In this document: positions 1 through 10,300 of the stretch, one piece after another | Layout of the letters: each line of letters begins with the position of its first letter | Numbering within the stretch: the stretch's first letter is position 1 | Assembly: GCA_913061265.1 (NCBI GenBank) | Contig: CAJXVS010000001.1 | Coordinates: 124,001 to 188,000, forward strand | DNA length: 64,000 nucleotides | Source of the DNA: an uncultured Halobacteriovorax sp. | GTDB taxonomy: Bacteria > Bdellovibrionota > Bacteriovoracia > Bacteriovoracales > Bacteriovoracaceae | Reading direction: 5' to 3' | Program-made: the position numbers and the translations under genes | Notes under the pieces: generated by a model | Told to the model about the DNA's origin: nothing | Seen by the model: the letters and a program-made list of their open reading frames with translations, nothing else | Database searches by the model: none

Positions 1-3000
1 CAAAGCGTTACCAATAAACTCTTAGTCGTGGCCCTTTCGCCTCAGTTCTTTTTTAACTTTGCGACTCAAACTCAAGAGTACTATTACCTAGTTTCTCCAT
101 CAGAGAAAGCTACCAATCAAACTTTTTGTAATAAGCCTGGAATAAATTCTGCCCTCTCTCTCAGGTTCCCTGGTGAGAGTATTTCTTTTTCTCTTAGTGA
201 ATTATGCCCAACGTGTAGCAATTCAGTTTTAACTTCTGATGCGGTTGAGGTTCTTACAACTTCTGGTACTGAGATAAGCTCTATCGATACAAGTTACCTC
301 TTTCTCAAATTAACAAATAGTGGTACTTCAACACCAATAGGGCCACAATGTGGGTCAACCACTGAGTGTGTCTCAAAAGGTTTTGATTGCTGTAGCTTTG
401 GTCAATGTGTAAATGATAAGCAGTTAAAAGACGGCGTTGATACTAATTCATCAGATTTTTTACAAGCTGAGCAAGACATTCTTGCCGCTGCTTCTAATAT
501 ATTTAACTACCCTAATTTTTTCCATTTATGTTCGGTCTCAGTTAATCCAGTACCAACTCCGACTCCTCTAGTAGACCCAAGTGTAAATGCTGCCAAAAGG
601 TTTATTAGATTAAAAGAGCTCTTTGAGTGTACGACTCCTAGTGAAGGAGAGATGAGCTTATGCACAAACTCGACAGAGAACGCTAGTTTAAACGCGACCT
701 ACCTAACAGGATTAGATGACCGTAGCTTCGTGGATATTTATAATGGAACAAACCCTGTTCCTAGTCACTCTATCAATAAGATTCAATTCGCAGGCGAAAT
801 CCTTTTTGAGGACAGGCTTTTTAAGAAAGATAATTTTACTATAAACGGAATCAGTAAAGCCTCTAGTGGATCTCCTCTCGGAAATGACACTTTAACGGAT
901 CCTGTTAGTATTTTTCTAGATCCCGCTTACGCCATTTCAGCCTCAGCGCCAGATCAGGACTTAAAGATTCAATATAAGATTGATGGCTCATGTAAGAAAG
1001 TCAGTACCTCACTTGCAAAATGTGAAAAGCATTATGTTCAAGGTGAAAACTTAAGTAAGGTTACGGATCACTTCCCTGCTAGCAATGAATTCTTTCTTCC
1101 TTTTTATGCTGACACTAATAAATCTATAAAAGTAGAAGTTGATGATACGGCTAAGCTTCAAGGCTCTCAATGGGCGCTTACCTTAACTTCCCCAGCGAAG
1201 ATTACCTTTCAAGGAGTTGGTCTTCAAGTCTATGATACCCAAAAAATAAAGATCACATACTTTGTTGATCTTAATAGCTTTGATGTCCTTCAGAATTTAC
1301 AGACGGCAAGAGATGAAATTAAGACCATCTGTGATTGCGGTACAACTGATTGTACCTTAGAAGAAGTAGTAGAGAATTCAGCTGTAGTTGACTACACTTG
1401 TATCTACCCTGAACCGGATATACCAGATGCTCCTCTTCAACAAACAGTCTTACTCTCATCAAAAACTGTGCCTGTTAGGTACTATGATGAAGATGGCGTT
1501 TATCAAAAAGATGTTACCTTTGATTCTAAGCCACAAGAAGGTAATGAGTTCAAATACACTAATGGTGATTTATTAAAGCCTAATAACGTCACTGACTACG
1601 TCGGGTTCAATGAGATCTATGGTAGCTTATCATCGGTTGGAACTACTGCTAATGCTGCTAAAGAAGTAAGTGTTACAAAAGGTAAAACCTACGACATCTT
1701 TGTTGATACTGGAACATTTTCAAGTTGCTACTTTTGTGGAACTGATTATTTTAGTAGTATTACAAAGCTCTTTCCAGCAAACTTTCAATCTAAGGGAGCT
1801 GGCTATACCCCAGACCTTACTACGACTGATCCTTTAATAGCATCAACCTACCCTGCCCACGATAAGATCTTTGGTAGGGCCTGCTTTGTGCCAGCCACTA
1901 TGATTCCTTGGACTCATAAGACCTCCTCAGATCGTCAGCAACAAAGAATAGCAAGAATGAATGCTCAGCATTTTCTCTTCTCAAATGGTTACCAGAGAGA
2001 TTGGTATGGATTTGATTACGGATCAATCATCGGCTCTTTTGATGGAGTAAGATGGTTCGCCATTGGAAATCAAAGAAGAATCAAAGCAGATACAACGAAA
2101 CTCTTTCTAGCTGTTAACGCCTATTTTGGTGATCAAACGATAGAGAGCACTTATACAATTGTTGTCTCAGATGCTTCTACAACTGCTCAAAGTGGATCTT
2201 CAGTTACTAAGGACTTTGATTCAGATGGCGCTCAATGCCAGCAAAATCACCTCTGCTCTGTTGATCAAGACTGCGCCACTCAACTTGGCTGGGACTACTC
2301 ATGCGAGACTGTCTCTACTATTAAGACAAAATGGCCTAGCTTTGATGCTAATGGATTAGAAGTTCCTGAATTAGAGAATCAAGAGAACCTTATTAACTTA
2401 ATTGGAGGGCTTGGTTCTTCAACTAAGAGGTGTGTTTATAGGGGCCGCGGGGCTGCTTGCTCGCCAAATTATGATGTCAATGATCCTGCTAATAGTTATT
2501 CAGGAACAGATAGCTTAAAGCTTCATGCTTGTTCAAATAATAATTACTGTCAGCAATTCCTACAAGGAGTCCAGGTAGAGAAATTTAATAATCGAATTTC
2601 TCGTTACGGAAAATCAGTAAAGGTTCAAAACTCAAGCTCCACTGTTGCAGAGACAGACTTAGATGAGTTTGGCTTTGGTGTGAGATCAATTGGTAGACCT
2701 TATGCTTATCATGGAACTGAGGCGATTAGAACCGATGCTCAATCTGCTCTTAGTAATAATAGTATCTCCGCTATTTGTATTCCTGGGCGAGACCCAAGTG
2801 ATGACTTAGTCGAAGATAGCAATCGAAATATCCCTGGCTCTAACCATCTTGGTGATTTAGTAAACGGGATCGGAATGACAGCTACTGGGATTAGATCAAG
2901 TGATTACCTAAGCTCTTGCTCTATCTTTAATTCTACTGGTGAATACATCCAGTTTGACACTACTTTAAAGGCCCTAGCTCTTAGTAATGTAGATGTTCAA

Positions 3001-4614
3001 ACACTGGCGGGCAATCAATCCATTCCAACAAATGCCTTAGAAGTTCTTGGGACCATGGCCTCTAAAGACTTTCTCGTTAATTTTGAAAGTACTCAGGTAA
3101 CGGGACCTACTCTCCAAGAAAACAGATGCCTAAGAGCTCCCGGCTCTTCGTGCCATACTGATTTTGAATGCGCTCCATCTAAGACTATCTCTGAGCAGTT
3201 GAACGGCTTAGATCCCTTAGATTCAAGCCTCTACTCTAGCTTAAATAAATATGAGATTCAGTTTTGGCAAGAGCGGCTTGTTTGTGGGCAAGAGTTTGAC
3301 CCCGCTGACCCTAGTTTTGATTTAAAGAACAATAGATGCTGTAGAGAAACTGGTAACTCAATTACTATTGGTAACTTCTATGATAACTCAGCTCCAGTCG
3401 ATGCTTCTATTATCGCAATCGATAATACTTCTATTCCAGGGGTGGATATAGATTTAAACAACCCCGCTCGCTATTCTAGAGTTTCAACAATGGTTGATAA
3501 ACTTAGATCCGCAACCGACCAACAACCTCAGATTCAAGCCGGAAAAGCTGACAGATGTAGTGGACCTGGCTGTCAGAACACAAGCATCTTAGATAACCAA
3601 TGGAAAACAATCTCAACAGTCGCAGCAAGAACATGCTGCTCTGGTCACTGGATTAGAAACTTTAACACAACCGGTAATGGTGGTGGACATAATTGGGGCA
3701 GCAATAAGCACCAAGATATTCCAAAAGATTCGCTTAAATGCTTAAACTGGCTTCCTTGCGATGCTGCTGAAGGTGAGTGCGGAAGTACTGACTTTGTTTG
3801 CGATACCAACGTAGTTGAGCCGGATGATTTAAAATGTATGCAAAGAGAAACCAGTAACTCAGAAGCCACCGTTATTTTTAATTGGATGAATTCATTAGAG
3901 TTAACTGGTATTCCACAAGTTCCTGTTAAATCTGAACAGTTCACAGATATCTTATGTAAGGTTGATCCTACTAATCAACAAAACTTGGCTCCTGGTTCAA
4001 TTGCACTGCCTAATATTTTAGGGACAACCTTTGCTAATGCTGAGTACACCGACGGAACCTCTAATCTCTACTCTGCTAATGACGCCGGAAACTTTGCCAC
4101 AGGTATCAAGAAAGTCTTCTCTGAAGATACCTTTAGCTGCTGCCTTCCTACAGGAACAGTTATGAACCAGGGTGATGATCCTAGTCTTTGTTGCACAGGT
4201 GTTATAAATGGAAACAATAATCAATGTGCTCTACCAGATTTTACGAATGTAACAGTTTATTTTAACCGTTATGTTTCTTCAGCGGCAAAAGATATTAATG
4301 ACTCCCAAGTAGATGCGCAAACTGGTTATATTAGTAACCCACTTATTGTTGAGAACTTGGCCTGTCAGCAACAAGTCTGCGCCTCAGGAACTCTTGCTAG
4401 AGGTGTTGCTCTTAGTAATCTAAAGATACCTGGAAAAGAAAGTAGCACTAAGACCTTTAAAAGATTTATCGATGAGACTTCTCAGGCCACTAATGCAAAT
4501 GGACTCGCTGACCTTTATGATTCTGGTCTTAGATGGAATGATGATATTTACTGCGCTCCAGCGGGTCTTGCGCAAACAGGTTCAACAGCGCTAAAGATTA
4601 CGGTTTGTCCTTAA
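1..4614 (+). CDS. Giant cysteine-rich secreted protein, 5' end outside the window
   Basis: The reading frame is open from base 1 to the TAA at 4612-4614, so this is the 3' part of a longer gene. The first in-frame GTG (base 28) has no ribosome binding site and is probably internal. More than 1530 residues are visible. They are rich in Ser, Thr, Asn and Asp, with dozens of cysteines, often as small modules such as CSVDQDC and SCHTDFEC, or CC pairs (DCCSFGQC). That pattern suggests a disulfide-stabilised extracellular or surface protein. No catalytic motif or membrane segment is visible, and I do not recognise a family. The cysteine modules recall EB/Dickkopf-like knots, but this is only a resemblance. 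Its stop overlaps that of the convergent uppP gene in the tetranucleotide TTAA. Confidence 0.8.
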   Translation, partial: QSVTNKLLVVALSPQFFFNFATQTQEYYYLVSPSEKATNQTFCNKPGINSALSLRFPGESISFSLSELCPTCSNSVLTSDAVEVLTTSGTEISSIDTSYLFLKLTNSGTSTPIGPQCGSTTECVSKGFDCCSFGQCVNDKQLKDGVDTNSSDFLQAEQDILAAASNIFNYPNFFHLCSVSVNPVPTPTPLVDPSVNAAKRFIRLKELFECTTPSEGEMSLCTNSTENASLNATYLTGLDDRSFVDIYNGTNPVPSHSINKIQFAGEILFEDRLFKKDNFTINGISKASSGSPLGNDTLTDPVSIFLDPAYAISASAPDQDLKIQYKIDGSCKKVSTSLAKCEKHYVQGENLSKVTDHFPASNEFFLPFYADTNKSIKVEVDDTAKLQGSQWALTLTSPAKITFQGVGLQVYDTQKIKITYFVDLNSFDVLQNLQTARDEIKTICDCGTTDCTLEEVVENSAVVDYTCIYPEPDIPDAPLQQTVLLSSKTVPVRYYDEDGVYQKDVTFDSKPQEGNEFKYTNGDLLKPNNVTDYVGFNEIYGSLSSVGTTANAAKEVSVTKGKTYDIFVDTGTFSSCYFCGTDYFSSITKLFPANFQSKGAGYTPDLTTTDPLIASTYPAHDKIFGRACFVPATMIPWTHKTSSDRQQQRIARMNAQHFLFSNGYQRDWYGFDYGSIIGSFDGVRWFAIGNQRRIKADTTKLFLAVNAYFGDQTIESTYTIVVSDASTTAQSGSSVTKDFDSDGAQCQQNHLCSVDQDCATQLGWDYSCETVSTIKTKWPSFDANGLEVPELENQENLINLIGGLGSSTKRCVYRGRGAACSPNYDVNDPANSYSGTDSLKLHACSNNNYCQQFLQGVQVEKFNNRISRYGKSVKVQNSSSTVAETDLDEFGFGVRSIGRPYAYHGTEAIRTDAQSALSNNSISAICIPGRDPSDDLVEDSNRNIPGSNHLGDLVNGIGMTATGIRSSDYLSSCSIFNSTGEYIQFDTTLKALALSNVDVQTLAGNQSIPTNALEVLGTMASKDFLVNFESTQVTGPTLQENRCLRAPGSSCHTDFECAPSKTISEQLNGLDPLDSSLYSSLNKYEIQFWQERLVCGQEFDPADPSFDLKNNRCCRETGNSITIGNFYDNSAPVDASIIAIDNTSIPGVDIDLNNPARYSRVSTMVDKLRSATDQQPQIQAGKADRCSGPGCQNTSILDNQWKTISTVAARTCCSGHWIRNFNTTGNGGGHNWGSNKHQDIPKDSLKCLNWLPCDAAEGECGSTDFVCDTNVVEPDDLKCMQRETSNSEATVIFNWMNSLELTGIPQVPVKSEQFTDILCKVDPTNQQNLAPGSIALPNILGTTFANAEYTDGTSNLYSANDAGNFATGIKKVFSEDTFSCCLPTGTVMNQGDDPSLCCTGVINGNNNQCALPDFTNVTVYFNRYVSSAAKDINDSQVDAQTGYISNPLIVENLACQQQVCASGTLARGVALSNLKIPGKESSTKTFKRFIDETSQATNANGLADLYDSGLRWNDDIYCAPAGLAQTGSTALKITVCP

Positions 4615-5411
4615 TAGAACATAATCAAAGTTACTACGGCCAATATGAAGCGATAGATAGAAAAGATCCATAAGCCCATACTCGAAACATATTTTAAGAA
4701 GTAATGAATAGTCGCCAAGCCCACTATAAAAGAGAGAACAAGCCCCACGACAAGAGAAGTAATCGAAAAGGCGGCCTCAGCAGAAAAGAGCTGGGGCAAT
4801 TTATAAACAAAACCTGCCCCAATTACGGGTAAACTTAGTAAGAAGCTATACCTTGTTGCCTCAATGCGTGAGAGGCCTAGGAAACGCGAAATAGTCAAAG
4901 TTCCTCCACTTCTACTTACTCCAGGAAAGACCGCTAGACCTTGAAAGAGGCCTATTAAAAGAGATCTTTTATAATCGACTTTAGCCGTCATGAACTCAGT
5001 TTCACTTCTGGTCCCTCGGTGATCAAAGAACCACATCAAGGCTCCGAAAAGAACGAGGTTCGCGCTAATCATAACAGCACTTCTTCCATAGACTTCTGCT
5101 GTATCTTTAAGAGCGTAGGCCAAGATAAAAGTAATCCCGGTACTTAGGCCAATATTGAATAACCAGTTTCTCCCCTTCTCTTTCTCGATTCCCTCAGAAA
5201 AAGCACTGGTCACAATTTCTTTGATGTCTTTAAAGAAATAAACAAAGACGGCTAGAGCGGTTCCTACATGCATAGCTAAATCGAAGGCCACACCTGGGTC
5301 ATCAATCTTTAAGTAATGAGGAAGAAGGGCCAGATGCCCTGAAGAGCTTACTGGTAAGAATTCTGTGATCCCTTGAATTACTCCATAAAAAGTAGCATCT
5401 AACCAAGTCAT
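4611..5411 (-). CDS. uppP: Undecaprenyl-diphosphatase UppP (BacA)
   Basis: UppP removes a phosphate from undecaprenyl diphosphate at the membrane, recycling the lipid carrier for peptidoglycan and O-antigen synthesis. The 266-residue length is typical. Both family signatures are present: GITEFLPVSSSGHL near residues 14-27 and PGVSRSGGT near 163-171, which supply the catalytic Glu, Ser and Arg residues. Several hydrophobic segments fit a polytopic membrane protein. Its ATG overlaps the TGA of the upstream RDD-protein gene (ATGA), so the two are probably translationally coupled. Its stop overlaps the convergent giant gene. Confidence 0.96.
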   Translation of the reverse strand: MTWLDATFYGVIQGITEFLPVSSSGHLALLPHYLKIDDPGVAFDLAMHVGTALAVFVYFFKDIKEIVTSAFSEGIEKEKGRNWLFNIGLSTGITFILAYALKDTAEVYGRSAVMISANLVLFGALMWFFDHRGTRSETEFMTAKVDYKRSLLIGLFQGLAVFPGVSRSGGTLTISRFLGLSRIEATRYSFLLSLPVIGAGFVYKLPQLFSAEAAFSITSLVVGLVLSFIVGLATIHYFLKYVSSMGLWIFSIYRFILAVVTLIMFY

Positions 5412-7099
5412 TTTTTTACCAGCCCAAAATAAGTTAATTCTTTATCTCTAATCGAAGTTCTAAGATCTTTTAAGTGAACTAAGAACTTCTCAGTATAGTA
5501 TCTTTTCTTTGTTTCTTTATTTAAATGGGCGGCCACTAAGAAGAGCCTATTGAGGTTATCAAAGAGGATATCTTGCAAGCGGTGATCACCATTTTGTAGA
5601 GCACGCCTCCCTAACTTAAAATAAATTCTATAAACAGCCTCTTCCATCTTCTCCCGCTCGGATTTAGTCAGGCTCGTTTTTATAAAGTGATCAAAGATAG
5701 TTAAGGAATTTATATCATCACTTCTTTTTGGGTATTCAAACATATTGAAGTAGTCAAAGTACCAAAGAGTGCTTTGAAGAAAGCTTCTTCTAAAGTTCTT
5801 TCTTGATAATGCGCTTTGAAGACCACCTCCCCAGTAAAAACGAAGGGCGACTGAGTTATTAGTCTCAATAGGAATATAGGTTTCAACCATTTTCTTATCT
5901 AAGATGATATTCTCTTCAAATAATTGTTTATAGCGAAGAAACTTATAGTTCCCTACTTTTCCAAAATCAATTTCTGGAGGAACCCCATCGAGGCCTTTCT
6001 TCAAGAGCTCTTTTCGAACTTTAACAAAGCCTCTATAAAAAGGACCGAATGTTAAGAGATGACCGATTATTGTACGGCTGCCTAAGCTTAGTGAGGCTCG
6101 AACTAACCTCTCCATCTCGTTTCTCATCTTTGGCTTTAAGATCTTATCTGTACCGTAAGAGCTTTGATACTTTCTTTTATAAAAAACGTCTTTAGGTTCT
6201 AAAAACCCTTTAGAAAGAACAGGAAATTGAGAAGTGAAAAAAGGATTCCCTAGCTTACCTTGTTCTAAAAGTTTAAGAAGAGAAAAGCGCTCTTCTACCT
6301 TTATGAGAGCGTCCATATTCGAATCTTTATCATAAACTCTTAAATAAGCATTTATCTTAGGGTTATTAGCTCCTCGCTTGATAAACTCAAAGCTAGGCAA
6401 GAAAATAAACCTGCCTTCAGAGAGGGAGCTTAAGGATTTAAACTTAAACCTATTACTTGTATGTTCTTTAAATTCCTTTAAAGAGCCTTCGTCTTTTAAA
6501 TCTAAGTTCTCAGTGACGGGGTTTAACACCATCCCATCTACTAAGCTTAAGCCTTCTAGAAGAGGAGAAACAGTTGAAAAGATAAGAAGACCACTTACCC
6601 AGATCACTCCTAGGATTAGGCTTAACTTCCCACCAACATTATAAACTCTAGTATGGCTAAATACCTCTTTCAGGCTTGGTTTCTTGAAAACTAATAAAAG
6701 CTCCCCAATTAATAAAGGTCCAAGGATTGCTTCGAGGACAACCCGAGCTGCTCCCCCTACTCTTTTCCAACTCTTAGTACCAAGGCCTCTAAGACCTAAG
6801 AGCCACTGAGAGAGAGAGACCCCTAAAAGTAGAGTCATATAAAAACGAATTAAAAGATAGATGGCAAAAACAAAAACTAAGGTAGCAAGGCCTTGAGAAA
6901 GATAGAGCTCTTTTGATGAGGGCCCAAGCTCTAGACTCGATCCTATGCTCCGGCTAAGGCTTAAATACTTACGTTCATAGACCTGAAAGGATAAAAGCGT
7001 ATAGAAGCCTATGTAGGCGAAGCCCATATCGGCCCAAAAGGCCAAGAACCGCCGGCTAAGCCCCTCGAAACTGATAGAATACTCACCACTACTATTCAA
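5408..7099 (-). CDS. RDD-domain membrane protein with a long soluble C-terminal region
   Basis: The first ~150 residues look like an RDD domain: RRFLAFWADMG near residues 15-25 carries the Arg and Asp, with further hydrophobic segments and a GVSLSQWLLGLRGLG stretch near 92-106. Another membrane helix follows around 155-180. The remaining ~380 residues are soluble-looking, rich in Lys, Arg, Phe and Leu, and not recognised. RDD proteins are poorly characterised; some have been linked to ion transport. The gene lies upstream of uppP with a 4-bp overlap, so a role in the envelope or near the lipid-carrier cycle is a contextual guess. At 563 residues it is much longer than a minimal RDD protein. 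Confidence 0.7.
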   Translation of the reverse strand: MNSSGEYSISFEGLSRRFLAFWADMGFAYIGFYTLLSFQVYERKYLSLSRSIGSSLELGPSSKELYLSQGLATLVFVFAIYLLIRFYMTLLLGVSLSQWLLGLRGLGTKSWKRVGGAARVVLEAILGPLLIGELLLVFKKPSLKEVFSHTRVYNVGGKLSLILGVIWVSGLLIFSTVSPLLEGLSLVDGMVLNPVTENLDLKDEGSLKEFKEHTSNRFKFKSLSSLSEGRFIFLPSFEFIKRGANNPKINAYLRVYDKDSNMDALIKVEERFSLLKLLEQGKLGNPFFTSQFPVLSKGFLEPKDVFYKRKYQSSYGTDKILKPKMRNEMERLVRASLSLGSRTIIGHLLTFGPFYRGFVKVRKELLKKGLDGVPPEIDFGKVGNYKFLRYKQLFEENIILDKKMVETYIPIETNNSVALRFYWGGGLQSALSRKNFRRSFLQSTLWYFDYFNMFEYPKRSDDINSLTIFDHFIKTSLTKSEREKMEEAVYRIYFKLGRRALQNGDHRLQDILFDNLNRLFLVAAHLNKETKKRYYTEKFLVHLKDLRTSIRDKELTYFGLVKK

Positions 7100-7221
7100 C
7101 TAGTTATCCTTACTTAGAGAAGAGATGCAACTTTTATGGGCATTTTACTAAAGGCCCTATGATAGCTTCACAATCTTCAAAGTCATTGTAATCTCATAAA
7201 CTATTCTACCTTTTCCCTAAA

Positions 7222-7245
7222 AATTGCCAAGGTTAATTGGCAATT
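7222..7245. repeat. Inverted repeat in the divergent 7.1-7.37 kb intergenic region
   Basis: AATTGCCAA (7222-7230) and TTGGCAATT (7237-7245) form perfect 9-bp arms around a 6-base centre. The site sits about 120 bp upstream of the 1052-residue protein gene and about 125 bp upstream of the leftward RDD-uppP pair. A dimeric regulator site or a transcript hairpin are both possible. No convincing promoter boxes could be assigned with it. Confidence 0.5.
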
Positions 7246-7365
7246 GAATAGTTTAATTGTGACTAATTCAGTCAGCTATTAAAATAAGAGGTGAAACTAA
7301 GTTAATGAAATGTAGGGAAAATTCCGAAAATAGATTGTGGGAAACCCTAAAACGGGAACGTTATA

Positions 7366-10300
7366 ATGAATCGAAACAACTTTTTAAAAACGCTTACTGT
7401 ACATCTGATCAGCCTTAGTCTGACTTTTGCGCCTCTTCCCTTATTCGCAGCAAGCGATAGTGAAGGTAAAGTAGAAGTTAACAATAGTGACTGGGTCGGT
7501 AATATTGGCGGAATCTTAGGCCAAGTCAGTAGCACTGTCTTGCAGAGTCAGCAAAAGCAATTTGCCATGAGGCAACAAGCGGCTCTTCTTCAAGGCTCAA
7601 GACCACAAGTTGTTCCGGCAAAGTTCTTTCCACAATGTAGAATTGCTCCAGCCGGTGCACAGATTCCCTTACAAGCTTGTAAACCTGCAGGGAACCCAAT
7701 GCAGTCAATTCAACAAGCACAAACCTTCCAGACAATCGCTCAACAGAATATTGACTTCTATGATCAACTCTTAAACCCAGCACAAAATTCAGCGACTCCT
7801 TCTGGTATCGCCTGTCTAGATCAAGCGATGGATGGAGTTGCTTCTTCTATTCAAGATAGAATCAATGGTCTTGAAAGAATGAAAGAGCAGATTGCAAAAT
7901 CAAATCAACTCTTTGAAGAACAAAATAAAAAGGTTCTTGAAGACATAAAGAGAAACGGAAATGTTCTTCTTGGTGCTGAACGTGGTAAGAAGATCGACGT
8001 TAACCTTGAGACAGCTGAGTTTGATAAGATGATGTCTCCTGAATGTAAAAACATCATCGTCAATAGTGGAAACGCCACTGTTAACTCGCAAGTCTTTAGA
8101 GGTGGTCTTCTTGGTATTCGTGATGGAGCCCTAAGTTCACTCAACGTTAAGGCTACAAACCTTCAGTCGAATTATGGATCTTATAAGAAAGACCTCGACA
8201 CAAAGATCATCCAAATGAAAAAAGACATTAAGGACTACGGCCTTGAAGGCTTCTTAGATCAAAATGGTGGTCAGTCTGGAAATTTTGCCTTTGAAAGAAA
8301 TGGTCAAAAGTCTTTTGGATCACTAAAGAATGCTTTTACTGATAAAGCCAATCAGATTGCAACTAAGATTGCTGATATTAAAAAGAATATTAGATCAGAA
8401 GTAGGTGGAACCTCTACTGATCTTGATAGCCTTATGAGAATGGATCAAAACTTCAGAGCTGACTTTGCAAAGTTTGCTGATGTAGCTGAATCACAATTAA
8501 AAAGAGAAAAGATGGGTCAGTGTATTACTGGCGCTAATAGCGGTGTTAGTCTTTCGACTGATCAGATCCTTTCAAGCCTTAGATATGAGACAACTGCCGT
8601 TACTGGTAATACTCTTGATAATTACCGTAGCGCTCTAAAGTATATCCTTGATGACACGCAGACGACTCCTGAAACTAAGAAGACTCGTATTAAAGATCTT
8701 GATGCAAAGTTTCAAGGACAAATTGTTATTGTTAATGCAGCCGAGAACTCAGCTGAGAGAACAATGCTTCCTTATCAGATGTTTCAACAAATTGTTTCAA
8801 ATTGTGAAGCTGTAATCGATGAGCAAAATGATAGTAACGTAGGTCGCTCAACAGCTGATAAGATTAAGCGAGCAAAGACTTATATGAGAGATCTTCAAAA
8901 GCTAGAGAGAACCTTTGCTTCAGAGATGTCTAACCATATCCTTTCAGAAGTTCAAAACTGTTCAGGCAGAGGCCTAGATGCTGGTCAATGTGGTGAAGAG
9001 GCCATGGATCCTTCTAATGGTGAGTTCTGTTTATCACAAGCTTCAACTTGTGCTGATCAGGCCAATAAATGTTATGGACAGATCAATAGAGAAGTTAAGA
9101 AAAGACAAGAGAATATGACTAACTTAGCAACTGTTTATAATAATAATGTTGCTGCCCTTATCACTTCTCAAGAAGCCCTTCTTGGACAGGTTAAAGCGCA
9201 AGTGCAAAGAGATGCTAACTTCTTCAAGAGTTTCTTTCCTGGAGCCAACTTCGCCTACCCTGAAAGCCTTTTTGTTAAGATGCCACAACTCTCTGAGTTT
9301 GGCTCTTTAGGTGTTGAGCTTCGTGGTGGTGGAGATATTGAAACACTTAAGAAACTTCCAGAAGAGATCGCTAAGCTTCAAGGTGCCCTAAAAGATCAAT
9401 GGGAAGGCGGAGCTGGTGGAAAAGGAATTCAAAAAGTCATTGCAGATTATAGAGACGCCCAAAAAGATGCCATGATAGCTAATCAAGATAAATGGCGTGG
9501 CCTACTAGGCGAATGTCAAAATACAGAAGTTCAGTCTGTCGCGGCTATTCAAAAACAAAATGAGAAAGCTCAAAAAGCTTACGGAGAAAAAGCTGAAAAA
9601 GTTGGTGAGTTCTGTGCCCGCTTTGATGCCCTTAAGCAAACGAACCCAGCCGCTGGTTGTAATGACGACTATGATGTTAAGGGTCTTTATAAAGATTCAC
9701 ATAAAGTCTTAGCTCATGTAAACGATGACGCCATTAGATTAGTGAGAAAGTATCAAGAGATATGCGCTCAATCACAAAATGAAAAAGAAAATGGAACTGA
9801 AGATAAAGATGAGGCTAAAGATGGAGCTGACTATATCTTATCTAATTGTAAGAAGAGAGGGTCAGAAGATACTCTTGCAAAGGCCTTAAAAGAAATTCAA
9901 GAACTAACAGGCATTACAAAAGAGCAGACTAAAGTTATTGCAAAAGCTGAAGACCTTAAAGGTAGTAAGGTTAAGAAAATTTTGAAGGAATTTGAAGATG
10001 ATAAAAAGATTATCGATGCCATTGAGAATTATATTTCTCTCAATAAATTAAATAATGAAGTAAAGGCAAAGTTCGAGCTCGCAAAAAAGGCAGATTTCTA
10101 TGAGAAACTTGCTGATGCTAAAGACCCTTTGGACAATCCAAAGATCGCTTCTAAAGCAGCAGAGTACATTAGTGAGTCAAAAGAGCTTAAAGAAGATAGT
10201 GGGTTCTGTAATCAACAAATCCTATTTAATGTCATAAAAGTTGTTAAGGATGTGGATACTAAATCTGGAATGATTAAGTTGATTGAAGAAAAAGGTAATG

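Noticed and set aside
28-30. GTG at base 28 as the start of the giant gene
   Set aside because: The frame is open to base 1, there is no ribosome binding site, and no signal peptide follows.
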